Shown here: positions 51,646 to 58,386 of the stretch, piece after piece | Numbering within the stretch: position 1 is the stretch's first letter | How the letters are laid out: each line of letters opens with the position of its first letter | Source of the DNA: an uncultured Lachnospiraceae bacterium | GTDB lineage: Bacteria > Bacillota > Clostridia > Lachnospirales > Lachnospiraceae | Assembly: GCA_934293375.1 (NCBI GenBank) | Contig: CAKQYS010000001.1 | Coordinates: 1 to 64,000, forward strand | Direction of reading: 5' to 3' | DNA: 64,000 bases | The notes under the pieces: model-generated | What the model saw: only the letters and a program-made list of their open reading frames with translations | What the model was told of the DNA's origin: nothing | Database searches by the model: none | Program-made: the position numbers and the translations under genes

Positions 51646-52557
51646 TTGACTATGTGGGATGCATTGGATCAATATGAGAATTATTTATATACAGTGAAGC
51701 GTGCCAGTAAGAATACGATTGGCGGGTATATGCGGGATCTTAGAAAGTTGAATGCTTATATGGATCAGAACGAGATTTCGTCGCTTCGTATGGTGAATAA
51801 TACGAATTTGAATTCTTATATATTGTATTTGGAGCGAAATGGAAGTGCTGCAACGAGTGTGTCAAGAAGTGTGGCCTCTATAAAGTCATTTTTTATATTT
51901 GCACTTAGACAGGGAATGATCGATCAGGATCCTTCGGAAATGCTTCGGGGACCGCATGTGGACAAGAAAATGCCGGAGACATTGACGGTGGAAGAAGTAC
52001 GGCGACTGCTTGCACAGCCTTGCGGCGATTCTCCAAAGGAGATGCGCGATAAGGCTATGTTGGAATTGCTGTATGCAACCGGACTTCGTGTATCAGAATT
52101 GATCACATTGAAGTTGCAAGATGTGAATCTAGATATGCAATATTTGGAGTGTTCGAGAAATGATACATATAGATTGCGGGTTGTGCCAATTGAACAGAGA
52201 GCCTGTGATGCCGTGAGAAAATATTTGGAAAAGGCCAGAGGATTATTTTGTTATGAACAAGACCTTTTGTTTACAAATTGTCAGGGTGCACCGTTGACCA
52301 GACAGGGATTCTGGAAGATACTGAAGGCATATGCACTTCGTGCCGGCATTGTGAAAGATATTACGCCGAATATGATCCGACATTCATTTGCTATGCATCT
52401 TTTGGATAATGGGGCGGATCTTCGTTCTGTACAGGAATTGTTGGGACATGCAGACATTTCTACTACCCAGGTGTATTTAAGGGCACATGCAAGAGGAATC
52501 AAGGAGATCTATGATCAGGCACATCCACTTGCGAGAGAAACAACGGCAGAAGTATAG
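51646..52557 (+). CDS. xerD: Tyrosine recombinase, XerD-like, with divergent active site
   Basis: About 303 residues. The N-terminal SAM-like core-binding domain (about 1-95) is followed by the catalytic domain with ATGLRVSELITL (first Arg), IRHSFAMHLL (second Arg), LLGHADISTTQVY (His and nucleophile Tyr). Two usual catalytic residues are missing: the beta-hairpin Lys region reads CSRNDTYRLRVVP, and the His of the H-x-x-R box is Asn (PNMIRH). Start: GGAGG at 51634-51638 best fits TTG 51646; GTG 51643 and ATG 51652 are alternatives. Synteny with spoIIM supports XerD, but altered chemistry is possible. Confidence 0.82.
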   Translation: MTMWDALDQYENYLYTVKRASKNTIGGYMRDLRKLNAYMDQNEISSLRMVNNTNLNSYILYLERNGSAATSVSRSVASIKSFFIFALRQGMIDQDPSEMLRGPHVDKKMPETLTVEEVRRLLAQPCGDSPKEMRDKAMLELLYATGLRVSELITLKLQDVNLDMQYLECSRNDTYRLRVVPIEQRACDAVRKYLEKARGLFCYEQDLLFTNCQGAPLTRQGFWKILKAYALRAGIVKDITPNMIRHSFAMHLLDNGADLRSVQELLGHADISTTQVYLRAHARGIKEIYDQAHPLARETTAEV

Positions 52558-52607
52558 TTTATAAATTATCCGGGATAACGGATGTAAGTAATATGGAGGG
52601 TGAATGT

Positions 52608-53891
52608 ATGAGTTATAGTATTGAGACAAATTGTGTACAGGCGGGATGGGATCCACAGAATGGTGAGCCGAGAGTGCTGCCAATTTATCAGAGTACGACA
52701 TTTAAGTATGATTCGAGTGCACATATGGGAGCGTTATTTGATCTGGAGGCAGAGGGTTACTTCTATACCAGATTACAGAATCCTACGAATGATGCGGTTG
52801 CGGCGAAGATTGCCGCTTTGGAAGGTGGTGTGGCTGCGATGCTGACATCTTCTGGGCAGGCTGCCAACTTTTATGCCATCTTTAATATTTGTGAGGCTGG
52901 GGATCATGTCGTGGCTTCGACCAATATTTATGGTGGAACCTATAATCTGCTGAGTGTAACGATGAAGAAGCTGGGGATCGAGTGTACATTTGTGAATCCG
53001 AACAAGAGTGTGGAGGAGATTTCCGCTGCATTTCAGCCAAATACGAAGGTTTTGTTTGCAGAGACGATTTCCAATCCAACCTGTGAGATCTTAGATATTG
53101 AGAAGTTTGCCAATATTGCGCATGCACATGAGGTACCGCTGATCGTGGATAATACATTTGCAACACCGATCAACTGTCGCCCATTTGCGTGGGGCGCAGA
53201 TATCGTGACCCACTCTACGACAAAATACATGGATGGACATGCCTGTGCTGTGGGTGGTTGTATCGTAGACAGTGGTAATTTTGACTGGATGCAGTATGGT
53301 GAGAAATATCATGGGCTTACGACACCGGATGACTCCTATCATGGTATTACATATGCAGAAAGATTTGGAAAGAGTGCCTATATCACGAAGGCGACAGCGC
53401 AGCTGATGCGTGATCTGGGATCCATTCCGGCACCGATGAATGCATTTTTATTGAATCTGGGATTGGAGACACTGCATCTGAGAGTGCCAAGACATTGCGA
53501 GAATGCACAGAAGGTAGCAGAGTATCTGAATGGACATGAGAAGGTAGCGTGGGTTCGATATGCAGGCCTTCCGGGCAATGAATACTATGATCTGGCACAG
53601 AAGTATATGCCAAATGGCACCTGCGGTGTACTGGCATTTGGATTAAAATGCGATAGAGACGAAACAGAGAAGTTTATGGACCGGCTGCAGCTTGCAAAGA
53701 TCGTAACCCATGTAGCAGATGCCAGAACCTGTCTTTTACATCCGGCAAGCCATACGCACCGTCAGATGACAGATGAACAGTTAAGAGCAGCCGGTGTAGC
53801 ACCGGATCTGATCCGTTTCTCTGTAGGTATTGAGAATGTAAATGATATTATTGCGGATTTAGAGAATGCATTGGCAGAGGTGAAATGCTAA
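52608..53891 (+). CDS. metY: O-acetylhomoserine sulfhydrylase/aminocarboxypropyltransferase
   Basis: 427 residues, PLP-dependent Cys/Met metabolism family. YTRLQNPTNDAVAAKIAALEGG, SSGQAANFYAIFNICEAGD, and the PLP Lys in THSTTKYMDGH are diagnostic; length and the RFSVGIENVNDIIADLENAL ending suit MetY rather than cystathionine synthase. It makes homocysteine from O-acetylhomoserine and sulfide. GGAGGGTGAATGT sets the ATG at 52608. The 50-base gap after xerD is too short for a SAM or T-box riboswitch, so it may be read from upstream. Confidence 0.93.
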   Translation: MSYSIETNCVQAGWDPQNGEPRVLPIYQSTTFKYDSSAHMGALFDLEAEGYFYTRLQNPTNDAVAAKIAALEGGVAAMLTSSGQAANFYAIFNICEAGDHVVASTNIYGGTYNLLSVTMKKLGIECTFVNPNKSVEEISAAFQPNTKVLFAETISNPTCEILDIEKFANIAHAHEVPLIVDNTFATPINCRPFAWGADIVTHSTTKYMDGHACAVGGCIVDSGNFDWMQYGEKYHGLTTPDDSYHGITYAERFGKSAYITKATAQLMRDLGSIPAPMNAFLLNLGLETLHLRVPRHCENAQKVAEYLNGHEKVAWVRYAGLPGNEYYDLAQKYMPNGTCGVLAFGLKCDRDETEKFMDRLQLAKIVTHVADARTCLLHPASHTHRQMTDEQLRAAGVAPDLIRFSVGIENVNDIIADLENALAEVKC

Positions 53892-53903
53892 TCTGACATT
53901 TAG

Positions 53904-53932
53904 GGCTGTCCTATATGGACAGCCTTTTTTTT
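53904..53932 (+). terminator. Terminator of metY
   Basis: GGCTGTCC at 53904-53911 pairs with GGACAGCC at 53917-53924, followed by eight T. Confidence 0.92.
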
Positions 53933-53937
53933 AATTT

Positions 53938-53960
53938 GCTACTTGACAATGCAAAGTAGC
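53938..53960. promoter_or_regulatory. Upstream PadR operator over the -35
   Basis: GCTACTT, nine bases, AAGTAGC: perfect 7-bp arms. It contains the TTGACA -35 hexamer of the padR promoter. Confidence 0.75.
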
Positions 53961-53971
53961 TGTGCTAATTT
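53943..53971 (+). promoter_or_regulatory. padR promoter with extended -10
   Basis: TTGACA at 53943-53948 and TAATTT at 53966-53971, 17-bp spacer, with TGC directly before the -10 (extended -10). Start expected near 53978. Confidence 0.75.
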
Positions 53972-53979
53972 AGAATCAA

Positions 53980-54002
53980 GCTACTTGGTAATACTAAGTA
54001 GT
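53980..54002. promoter_or_regulatory. Downstream PadR operator at the transcription start
   Basis: GCTACTT, nine bases, AAGTAGT: same half-sites as 53938-53960. The centres are 42 bp apart, four helical turns, so both sites face the same side of the DNA. Confidence 0.75.
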
Positions 54003-54053
54003 GTTTGCCATGATCCTTTGTGTTTGCACACAAAGAGGGAAAAGGGGATTTGT

Positions 54054-54371
54054 ATGGATGATACGCAATTACTGAAGGGAATCCTGGAGGGATGTGTGTT
54101 GGCGGTAATCGCAGAGGGTGAAACCTACGGATACGAGATTCTGCAGGCGCTCGAACGGTATGGCTTTGACAAGATTGGCGAGGGCACTTTGTATCCGGTT
54201 CTGACAAGGCTTGATAAGAATGGATATATTGTATGCCGAAAAGCGAAATCTCCGATGGGACCCATCCGGAAGTATTATCGGATTTCGGATGCAGGAGCAG
54301 TCTATTTAGAGCAGTTTCGGGAGAGTTACCGTGATATTACGAGTAAGGCGAGTATGATTTTGTTTTCTTAA
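54054..54371 (+). CDS. PadR-family transcriptional regulator
   Basis: 105 residues, single winged-helix domain: LLKGILEGCVLAVIAEGETYGYEI, IGEGTLYPVLTRLDKNGYI and the GPIRKYYRISDAG wing are PadR hallmarks. The ATG at 54054 follows AAAAGGGGAT. The promoter carries two matching palindromes, so the protein very likely represses itself and the next gene, as is usual for PadR-membrane-protein pairs. Confidence 0.92.
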   Translation: MDDTQLLKGILEGCVLAVIAEGETYGYEILQALERYGFDKIGEGTLYPVLTRLDKNGYIVCRKAKSPMGPIRKYYRISDAGAVYLEQFRESYRDITSKASMILFS

Positions 54372-54467
54372 AGATATATGAAGAGAATGAGAACATATTT
54401 TGATGGCTGAAAGCAGTATAGATCAGGTGATGATTGGAAATATGCATGAGGGAAAGAGAGGATCCAT

Positions 54468-55595
54468 ATGGTTAGTTATGTAGTTTATAAGGAACGCCTG
54501 CAGGGTGAGGTCCGGACCACTTTTGAGAAGGTAGAGACCTATGCACAGGTGATGAATATACCGGAGACGGTGCGGGAGGAGATGATGGCAGAGCTTCTTG
54601 ATCTGTTGTATGAGGCGCAGCAGAGAGGGGATCGTGTGAGTGATATGATCGGTGAGGATGTCGAACGGTTTTGTAAGGAGTATTTTTGTATGAACCATCC
54701 AATCCGGAATACATTTTTGCAGTTAGTGGGGGTATTCTATCGTTGTGCATGGATTGCATTGGTATTGTGCATGCTGGATGTATTTGTATGGTCAGAGGGT
54801 GCGAAAACTATCTGGACCGCAACGACAGGTTTAGGACCTGTTGTGATCGGTATATTGATCGGCATGATTTCCGGAATCCCGTTTATATTGATCATGCGGA
54901 TGTTGCTGTTTCGGTGGAAGAAGCTGACAAACAACCTCTTTCTGTTACTGGATATCGTATATAGTGTGTTTGTTCTCATTGTATTGCTGCCTACATGCAT
55001 GTCGAAAATGATTATGTTTACCTGTCGGGTGGCACCGGTCATGATTGGCTGTATCCTATATATTGTAGTATATCATGCAGTCAGACTGAGACGCAGATAC
55101 CACCGGTATGGTACGATTCGGCGTCCGGCTGATCGGGTGACGATGAAGGATACGATGCATCATATCTGGAATGACACAACAAGGGAGACACAGTATGACC
55201 TGTTGGATATGTTGATCAAAGGATACGAAAATAAAAATAAGAGGCTTTGCAAATATGGGAAAGAACCAGTCTCACCGGAGGCATTTACGGAAAAGGTGCG
55301 CAAAAAGGAAAAGTATGCGAAAGCCAATAAATGGATCTACAGTGTGATGTATGTGGTGATTGTTGTGGGATGTTCTTTCACGATATTCCGGGAAAGCTTT
55401 GTGGACGGTTTGATATTTTTCCTGATCTTAGCGGTGCTTGAGTTTTTTCTGTTTCGGTTCTTTTATAAGACCGATCAGGCGGGCTGTCAGAGGCGGGCAG
55501 AGCTGATCGCACAGTGTGATCAGGAAGGGATTACCCTTGTGGAACTGCACAAAAGGGTACATACCGGGCAGGATGATGTGAACATAAATGAATAA
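54468..55595 (+). CDS. Membrane protein with N-terminal HAAS/DUF1048-like helical domain
   Basis: 375 residues. The N-terminal 75 residues are helical (TVREEMMAELLDLLYEAQQ and IGEDVERFCKEYF), like HAAS-type domains found beside PadR regulators. Four membrane helices follow (about 83-205), then a cytoplasmic stretch (210-305), then two more helices (about 306-350). Function is unknown. PadR partners of this kind are often tied to envelope stress or antimicrobial response, which is family knowledge rather than evidence here. It follows padR by 96 bases and is probably under the same operators. Confidence 0.75.
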   Translation: MVSYVVYKERLQGEVRTTFEKVETYAQVMNIPETVREEMMAELLDLLYEAQQRGDRVSDMIGEDVERFCKEYFCMNHPIRNTFLQLVGVFYRCAWIALVLCMLDVFVWSEGAKTIWTATTGLGPVVIGILIGMISGIPFILIMRMLLFRWKKLTNNLFLLLDIVYSVFVLIVLLPTCMSKMIMFTCRVAPVMIGCILYIVVYHAVRLRRRYHRYGTIRRPADRVTMKDTMHHIWNDTTRETQYDLLDMLIKGYENKNKRLCKYGKEPVSPEAFTEKVRKKEKYAKANKWIYSVMYVVIVVGCSFTIFRESFVDGLIFFLILAVLEFFLFRFFYKTDQAGCQRRAELIAQCDQEGITLVELHKRVHTGQDDVNINE

Positions 55596-55625
55596 GTATG
55601 CAGGCAAGTATAAACCACAGGTTTA

Positions 55626-55654
55626 TTGACACTATCAATTTTGTGTGATAGGAT
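55626..55654 (+). promoter_or_regulatory. Consensus promoter in the 55.6-55.9 kb gap
   Basis: TTGACA at 55626-55631 and TAGGAT at 55649-55654, 17-bp spacer, with TGA before the -10. The expected start is near 55661, about 20 bases before a strong terminator stem. Confidence 0.65.
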
Positions 55655-55679
55655 GCAGATAGTAAATAGAATATATAGA

Positions 55680-55728
55680 GGACAGATAATTAGATTACGC
55701 AAGTAGTCTGCTTATTTGTCCTTTTTTT
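55680..55728 (+). terminator. Terminator just after a promoter
   Basis: GGACAGATAA at 55680-55689 pairs with TTATTTGTCC at 55712-55721 (one G-U), inner AGATTA/TAGTCT, then TTTTTTT. It may end the padR operon and also any RNA started at about 55661. Confidence 0.88.
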
Positions 55729-55780
55729 ATGATTGTATGACAGGTCTGGTTGTTAGGGTCGTAAAGTTTAACAACAGTGA

Positions 55781-55808
55781 CCGGATGCGGCTAAACACAT
55801 CCGGAGTT
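55781..55808 (+). terminator. Second hairpin in the leader of the 55900 gene
   Basis: CCGGATG at 55781-55787 pairs with CATCCGG at 55798-55804, followed by AGTTTT. A third stem, GTTGTTA (55749-55755) with TAACAAC (55769-55775), lies upstream. Whether it terminates is unclear. Confidence 0.45.
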
Positions 55809-55899
55809 TTCTGTATGACTAACATACACATATTCAAAGAGAAAATGGGTGTTTCGCAAACACCCCAATAAAGAAATATGGGTAAAGGAGATCGCGATT

Positions 55900-56235
55900 A
55901 TGGGAAAGATCAGAGTTTATTTATTGACGCAAAATGGGAAGCTGATTCCTCCGGAGCTTAGGAATCTTCTGGTAAAGGCAGCCGGTAATTATGGAACGAT
56001 AGACGATGTTGGATTTGGCAATGCATATAATATGCCTGCTTATCTTGCAGGAGAGATTGGGGAGAATGTGGATGCCAGTCTGGTCATCGTACTGGAAGAT
56101 ACAGATGGAATTCCTAGACCACGAGTATTTTTTGGACGGACGGAAATCAAGCTTCTTATAGAGGCATTGACAGACGAGTCGGATCGGGATTCATACGAGA
56201 TTGCGGTTGAACTGAATGATAGAATCAAAAATTAG
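55900..56235 (+). CDS. Small cytoplasmic protein of unknown function
   Basis: 111 residues. It opens GKIRVYLLTQNGKLIPPELR, has a glycine-rich middle with IDDVGFGNAYNMPAYLAGEIG, then DASLVIVLEDTDGIPRPRVF and an acidic helical end. No signal peptide, membrane segment or metal motif is visible. The ATG at 55900 has AAAGGAGAT nine bases upstream. I do not recognise the family. It sits alone after a gap holding a promoter and several hairpins. Confidence 0.6.
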   Translation: MGKIRVYLLTQNGKLIPPELRNLLVKAAGNYGTIDDVGFGNAYNMPAYLAGEIGENVDASLVIVLEDTDGIPRPRVFFGRTEIKLLIEALTDESDRDSYEIAVELNDRIKN

Positions 56236-56236
56236 A

Positions 56237-56464
56237 ATGAATAGGGCAGCCTGGCTGTGCCATTTGTTTCGGAAAGTATTTGAAATATCAGAGGAACAAT
56301 CATCGGAACTGACACACAATCTGAATTGCCTGTTGTCACAGTCAAGACAGCATGACAATCTCGGAGCGTTGACACCACTTTATCTATTTCAGGTGATGAT
56401 CCGGCATATGAGCCGCTTGGCAAACAACCCCAATCTGCCAATTGCACTGCCGGGACTATGGTAG
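56237..56464 (+). CDS. Possible small protein of unknown function
   Basis: 75 residues from ATG 56237, directly after the stop of the previous gene; an in-frame ATG at 56216 would overlap it. Sequence is helical and Leu/Asn/Gln-rich (SSELTHNLNCLLSQSRQHDN), ending PNLPIALPGLW. No clear ribosome site is present except through coupling to the gene before it. No recognised domain. It may be a real coupled gene or a chance frame. Confidence 0.4.
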   Translation: MNRAAWLCHLFRKVFEISEEQSSELTHNLNCLLSQSRQHDNLGALTPLYLFQVMIRHMSRLANNPNLPIALPGLW

Positions 56465-56523
56465 CCAAAGGAATATGAGATCGAGAAGAACAATGGCTGA
56501 ATATCATCCTGTGTCGACCAATC

Positions 56524-56552
56524 TTGACGAATCATCTATATGCATATATAAT
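56524..56552 (+). promoter_or_regulatory. tetR promoter
   Basis: TTGACG at 56524-56529 and perfect TATAAT at 56547-56552, 17-bp spacer. The last T of the -10 is also the first T of the operator. Confidence 0.8.
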
Positions 56553-56569
56553 GCAAGTGTATACTTGCA
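56552..56569. promoter_or_regulatory. TetR operator 1
   Basis: TGCAAGT-GTAT-ACTTGCA, perfect 7-bp arms, lying between the -10 and the expected start of tetR. Confidence 0.8.
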
Positions 56570-56582
56570 GTGGAGGAATCTA

Positions 56583-57161
56583 ATGTACGATGAAACGCAA
56601 TTAAAAATTATAGATGCTACGATGACATTGATTATTGAGAAGGGATATTCCGGTACCACAACGAAGAATATAGCATGTTTAGCCGGGGTTAATGAGTGTA
56701 CTATATTTAGACGGTTTAGCTCAAAGAAGGATATCATTTTAGCTGCGATGGAATTGCCGAGGTGGAATCCGTGTCTTCGGGAAGAGGATTTTATATTTCA
56801 CGGGGATTTGATATCAGACCTGATATCATTTTCAAAGGTATATATGTCGAAGGTTACGCCGGAAATGGTCAAGGTGTCTATAGGACTTCGTACAACTGAA
56901 TTGCAAGGAGCGGCTTTGCAGAAGATTTTGAAGGTGCCTATGATATGTAAGAAAGTTCTGATCGGGTATTTCTCGATGATGCAGGAAAAGGGATTTCTGA
57001 AAGCGTGTAATATTGAAAGTGCTGCATTACAGTTTATTGCCTTGAATTTTGGATTCGTTTTTTTAGATGCGTCATTTGGAAAGCAGCTGATAGGCATAGA
57101 GAAGGCAGAATATATTGAAAATAGTGTTGCATTATTTGTAAATGGTATAGGTATCAAATAG
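56583..57161 (+). CDS. TetR-family transcriptional regulator
   Basis: 192 residues. The N-terminal HTH (about 8-50) reads IIDATMTLIIEKGYSGTTTK then IFRRFSSKKDIILAAME. The C-terminal ligand-binding half is helical and unassigned. GGAGG lies 7 bases before ATG 56583. A palindromic operator covers its own start region, and the same half-sites recur before the next gene, so it probably represses both. The ligand is unknown. Confidence 0.92.
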   Translation: MYDETQLKIIDATMTLIIEKGYSGTTTKNIACLAGVNECTIFRRFSSKKDIILAAMELPRWNPCLREEDFIFHGDLISDLISFSKVYMSKVTPEMVKVSIGLRTTELQGAALQKILKVPMICKKVLIGYFSMMQEKGFLKACNIESAALQFIALNFGFVFLDASFGKQLIGIEKAEYIENSVALFVNGIGIK

Positions 57162-57196
57162 TATCGTGCCTGTTGAAACGGGCACGAAAAAAATAC

Positions 57197-57226
57197 CTAA
57201 AATGCAAGTGGTTACTTGCATTTTAG
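57197..57226. promoter_or_regulatory. TetR operator 2 before the metallo-hydrolase gene
   Basis: TGCAAGT-GGTT-ACTTGCA at 57203-57220, extended by CTAAAA and TTTTAG to 13-bp arms. TAAAAT at 57198-57203 is a probable -10 sharing its last T with the operator, the same geometry as at tetR. TTGAAA at 57173-57178 is a possible -35 with a 19-bp spacer. Confidence 0.75.
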
Positions 57227-57249
57227 CGATAAGAAGGAAAGGAGATTAT

Positions 57250-58074
57250 ATGAAACCTCAAATTCACCAGATACGAATTGATTTTAATGTTACCCCAAAG
57301 ATTCAACGATATGTATATGTGTATATTATTGAAGCACAGCATTGCTATCTGATTGATTCAGGTGTGTTCGGTTGTGAAAGTAAGATTGTATCTTATCTGG
57401 AGCGGATTGGCAGAACAGTATCGGATATCAAGGGCATTTTTTTAACACATGCACATCCTGATCATATTGGCAGTCTTGCGTGGTTTCGAGAACATACAAA
57501 CTGTCGGATATATGCAAGTATAGGCGAAAAAAGATGGATTGAAAACATTGATCTTCAATTTAAGGAAAGACCTATTCCTAATTTTTACTTGCTTGCGGGA
57601 AAGTCATCCAATGTTGATGTGATTGTACAAGATGGGGATATGCTGCTGTTAGAGGATGGTTTGACACTGGAGGTTATGCGAACAGCGGGTCATTCAGTGG
57701 ATGAGGTGTCATATCGAATGGGAGAGTGTATGTTTATTGGAGATGCAATACCGGTAAAAGGTGATATTCCCATCATGGTTGATGAAATGGAGCAGCGTAG
57801 AACCATGCTTAGATTTGAAAAGCTTGTAGGCGTGCAGACATTTTATCCTGCATGGGATATGATTTACAATAAGGAAATGATGAGTAGAAAGCTGGACGAT
57901 GCAAATGAATTGCTCTCAACCTTGAAAAATGCAGTGGTGGCGCTTGATCATGGTGAGGCACTTCCAATTTTGATAGAGAAAGTATGTAAAGTGCTGGATC
58001 AGGATAGATTCAAAGAGAATCCATTGTTTGCAACGACGATAGAGAGCCTTAGGGAAAGAGAAGATAAAATATGA
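57250..58074 (+). CDS. Metallo-beta-lactamase-fold hydrolase
   Basis: 274 residues. Metal-binding THAHPDHIG motif at about 73-81, the downstream His in MRTAGHSVDEVSY, and the Asp in MFIGDAIPVKGDIP complete a two-metal site. A C-terminal helical extension is present. The opening RYVYVYIIEAQHCYLIDSG is typical of glyoxalase II-like members. The substrate is unknown. It is controlled from an operator matching that of the upstream tetR, so the repressor ligand and enzyme substrate may be related. AAAGGAGATT precedes the ATG. Confidence 0.88.
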   Translation: MKPQIHQIRIDFNVTPKIQRYVYVYIIEAQHCYLIDSGVFGCESKIVSYLERIGRTVSDIKGIFLTHAHPDHIGSLAWFREHTNCRIYASIGEKRWIENIDLQFKERPIPNFYLLAGKSSNVDVIVQDGDMLLLEDGLTLEVMRTAGHSVDEVSYRMGECMFIGDAIPVKGDIPIMVDEMEQRRTMLRFEKLVGVQTFYPAWDMIYNKEMMSRKLDDANELLSTLKNAVVALDHGEALPILIEKVCKVLDQDRFKENPLFATTIESLREREDKI

Positions 58075-58137
58075 AAATACCGTATATTAAAACGCGTAAT
58101 AAGTAGATTGTAAGTATAGATTATGCTGTTTGATATA

Positions 58138-58166
58138 TTGACATGATCATCAAGATGTGTTATAAT
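58138..58166 (+). promoter_or_regulatory. Perfect consensus promoter of the Rpn-like gene
   Basis: TTGACA at 58138-58143, 17-bp spacer, TATAAT at 58161-58166, preceded by TGT (extended -10). All core elements are consensus. The start near 58173 leaves a leader of about 210 nt. Confidence 0.88.
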
Positions 58167-58172
58167 TCAAAT

Positions 58173-58386
58173 CGTTTCATAGGTCAATAAGTGACAAAAC
58201 AGATATGAAACATTCTTATTTTTTTAGGACAGGTTTCCCTGCCGGATGCGTGGCAGGAGAGTAGATCTGTCAGTCAGCCCGGGAGTCAGGCATTACGATT
58301 ACCCAGAGAGATATTTGAGACAACATAGACATCATGCAGCAAGCTGCTTGCATGGACACAAATTATTAGTATAATGGAGGGAGTAC
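58173..58386 (+). other. Long, probably structured 5' leader of the Rpn-like gene
   Basis: The 58075-58386 gap has no gene. The leader contains GACAG (58228-58232) pairing with CTGTC (58267-58271), enclosing CCTGCC (58238-58243) with GGCAGG (58252-58257), and later GCAGC-AA-GCTGC (58336-58347 region) inside a longer near-palindrome CATGCA...TGCATG. No T-run terminator is seen. It matches no riboswitch class that I can recognise. Confidence 0.5.

Noticed and set aside
52558..52607. Search for a SAM or T-box riboswitch before metY
   Set aside because: Only 50 bases separate xerD and metY and they contain just the ribosome site; there is no room for either element.
57164..57192. Hairpin CGTGCC...GGGCACG after tetR, considered as a terminator
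   Set aside because: It is followed by A residues rather than T on the plus strand, so it cannot act as an intrinsic terminator for tetR.
58256..58266. GGAGAGTAGAT resembling the start of a tetrahydrofolate riboswitch
   Set aside because: The remaining conserved parts of that riboswitch are not found downstream, and the gene it precedes is not folate-related.
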